Assembly (NCBI RefSeq): GCF_900156415.1
Contig: NZ_FTNM01000002.1
Coordinates: 1-64,000, forward strand
Length of the DNA stretch: 64,000 nucleotides
Reading direction: 5' to 3'
Source: Pontibacter lucknowensis
Lineage (GTDB): Bacteria; Bacteroidota; Bacteroidia; Cytophagales; Hymenobacteraceae
The notes under the pieces are model-generated. The model saw only the letters and a list, made by a program, of their open reading frames with translations, was not told the origin of the DNA and did not search any database. Of this stretch, positions 62,694-64,000 are shown piece by piece; the first letter of the stretch is position 1; the number at the start of each line of letters is the position of its first letter. The position numbers and the translations under genes are program-made.

Positions 62694-64000
62694 ATGCCAA
62701 AATCAAAGAAACTACAGAACGTTACAATTGCAGAAGTATTCCGGACCATCATCTGGCCGCGCCGGAGGTATCTTGCGGTCGGGTTAGTGCTGATCGTCAT
62801 CAGTCGCCTGGCTGGTCTGGTGCTGCCCGGTGCGAGTAAGTTTCTCATCGATGATGTGATCCCGACCGGTGACAGCACCATGCTCAAATGGTTGATCGGG
62901 GCCGTGCTGACAGCCATTGTCATTCAATCGGTAACCTCCTTTGCGCTCACACAGATACTGAGCGTGGAGGCCCAGCACCTCATCTCGCAACTACGCGCCA
63001 AAGTGCAGCGCCACATCATGCAGCTGCCCATCCGCTTTTTCGACAATACCAAAACCGGCGAACTGGTATCGCGCATCATGACGGATGTGGAAGGGGTGCG
63101 TAACCTCGTCGGTACCGGCTTTGCGCAGATGATAGGCGGCGTCCTGACCTCGCTCATCTGCCTGGTGCTGCTCATTTACATCAGTCCGCTCATGACAGGC
63201 TTTGCACTCATTCCGGTGGCCATTTTTGGGGTGATCTCCCTCAAGGCCTTCGGTAAGATCAGGCCGATCTTCCGGGAGCGCGGCGTGATCAATGCTGAAG
63301 TGACCGGTCGCCTGACCGAAACGCTGGGCGGGGTGCGTGTGATCAAAGGTTTCAATGCGGAGGCGCAGGAGATCAGGACATTTGAAGATGGCGTAACACG
63401 CCTTTTCCTGAACGTAAAGCAGAGTCTGACCACGACCAGCATGGTGACTTCGGCCGCTACCTTGCTGCTGGGCTTTGCTTCGGCGGGCATCATGGGTATT
63501 GGCGGCTACCTGATCATGAAGGGCGAGATGACCTTTGGAGACTTTCTGGCCTTCACGCTATACCTGGGTTTTATGATTGCCCCGATCCTGCAAATGAGCA
63601 ACATCGGGAGCCAGTTTACGGAAGCCTTCGCTGGCCTCGACCGTACGCAGGAAATCCTGAACACTCCCCTCGAAGACGAGCATGGGACCCGCACACTCAA
63701 ACTCGATCAGATTCACGGCGACATCGTGTTCGACCGGGTGGCTTTTGCCTATGAAACCGGCAAAGACGTGGTGAAGGAAATCAGCTTTCGGGCGCCTGCC
63801 GGTTCTGTCACGGCGCTGGTAGGAACTTCTGGCTCCGGCAAAACGACCATCGCAGGCCTGGCCGCTTCTTTCCTCAATCCTGACAGCGGCACGATTACCG
63901 TAGACGGTCACGACCTGCAGACGATCAGTCTGCAAAGCTACCGCAGCCAATTGGGCGTGGTGCTGCAGGACGACTTTCTGTTTGAAGGCAGCATCCGGCA
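62694..64000 (+). CDS. ABC exporter with fused membrane and ATPase domains (cut by window end)
   Basis: 435 codons are visible from the ATG at 62694, and the frame stays open through base 64000, so the gene is partial. The first about 320 residues are an exporter-type transmembrane domain with six helices (LVLIVISRLAGLVLPGASKFLIDDV, then RFFDNTKTGELVSRIMTDV, the usual intracellular-loop sequence). The nucleotide-binding domain follows with Walker A GTSGSGKTT and Q-loop VLQDDFLFEGSI; signature and Walker B lie beyond the window. MsbA/ABCB-type half-transporter that dimerises; substrate open. Its promoter must overlap the 22 bases after the preceding terminator, or lie in the terminator itself. 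Confidence 0.93.
   Translation, partial: MPKSKKLQNVTIAEVFRTIIWPRRRYLAVGLVLIVISRLAGLVLPGASKFLIDDVIPTGDSTMLKWLIGAVLTAIVIQSVTSFALTQILSVEAQHLISQLRAKVQRHIMQLPIRFFDNTKTGELVSRIMTDVEGVRNLVGTGFAQMIGGVLTSLICLVLLIYISPLMTGFALIPVAIFGVISLKAFGKIRPIFRERGVINAEVTGRLTETLGGVRVIKGFNAEAQEIRTFEDGVTRLFLNVKQSLTTTSMVTSAATLLLGFASAGIMGIGGYLIMKGEMTFGDFLAFTLYLGFMIAPILQMSNIGSQFTEAFAGLDRTQEILNTPLEDEHGTRTLKLDQIHGDIVFDRVAFAYETGKDVVKEISFRAPAGSVTALVGTSGSGKTTIAGLAASFLNPDSGTITVDGHDLQTISLQSYRSQLGVVLQDDFLFEGSIR

Larger units (their letters stand above)
1277..63565. repeat. Dispersed GGTATA/TATACC word
   Basis: A hand count gives about 91 GGTATA and about 74 TATACC on the plus strand (palindromic GGTATACC counted in both), versus about 15 each expected by chance in 64 kb. 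AGGTATAG (about 32) and CTATACCT (about 26) exceed chance about 30-fold. The usual longer context is (C/A)AGGTATAG(C/G). Orientations are roughly balanced. Sites occur within genes in several reading frames (GCT-ATA-CCT, CTA-TAC-CTG, TAT-ACC) and are dense in intergenic DNA. No site occurs in the first 1.27 kb. Role unknown. Confidence 0.85.

Noticed and set aside
7033..63563. GGTATA hits as a by-product of Gly-Ile or Tyr codons
   Set aside because: The word is found in several reading frames, uses rare ATA and CTA codons, and is also dense in non-coding DNA.

Overview
The window looks like chromosomal DNA of a Bacteroidota species, most likely order Cytophagales, family Hymenobacteraceae (Pontibacter-like). 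This is inferred from a SusC/SusD pair, two large TonB-linked beta-barrel receptors, FtsX/MacB-type permeases, a Vms1-like (VLRF1) release factor, moderate GC content and mostly absent Shine-Dalgarno sequences. No tRNA, rRNA, CRISPR array, transposase, integrase or phage structural gene was seen. About 53 protein genes can be supported, plus nine strong intrinsic terminators.

Layout. 1-1.28 kb: an AT-rich stretch with a TIMP/NTR-like secreted protein. 1.3-7.4 kb: a PAP2 phosphatase, then a sensor kinase and a sigma-54 response regulator, divergent from an FtsX/MacB-type permease with operator-like palindromes between them. 7.7-11.2 kb: a TonB-linked receptor and small unknowns. 11.3-17 kb: an orphan TcmP protein, a DUF1543 protein, a disordered Arg/Tyr/Gly protein, PBP4, DoxX and MsrB. 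17-24.7 kb: TPR, TerB-like, alpha/beta hydrolase, P-type ATPase, SDR, DUF2267 and YjjX genes. 24.7-28.5 kb: a C26 glutamine-amidotransferase-like hydrolase and an amidoligase, divergent from gamma-glutamyltransferase. 28.7-31.8 kb: an HlyD-FtsX-ATPase exporter. 31.9-37.5 kb: AnmK followed by SusC and SusD. 37.6-46.5 kb: GAF, Tsx-like porin, UvrA-like, DUF1059, zinc alcohol dehydrogenase, VLRF1 and DUF389 genes. 46.5-52.3 kb: a complete tripartite RND pump. 52.8-64 kb: an envelope-spanning lipoprotein, a second disordered protein, a PepSY-like protein, a second TonB-linked receptor, DinB, a full-length vitamin-K-dependent-carboxylase homologue, an S41 peptidase, a CpxP-like lipoprotein and a truncated ABC exporter.

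The most striking signal is not a gene. The word GGTATA (complement TATACC) occurs by eye about 165 times counting both orientations, against roughly 30 expected. Its longer form AGGTATAG/CTATACCT occurs about 58 times against about 2. It is found in several reading frames, is dense between genes, and repeatedly abuts or overlaps stop codons. Further points are the amidoligase/C26/GGT gamma-glutamyl cluster, the sigma-54 module, the carboxylase with its catalytic lysine retained, and the bacterial VLRF1.
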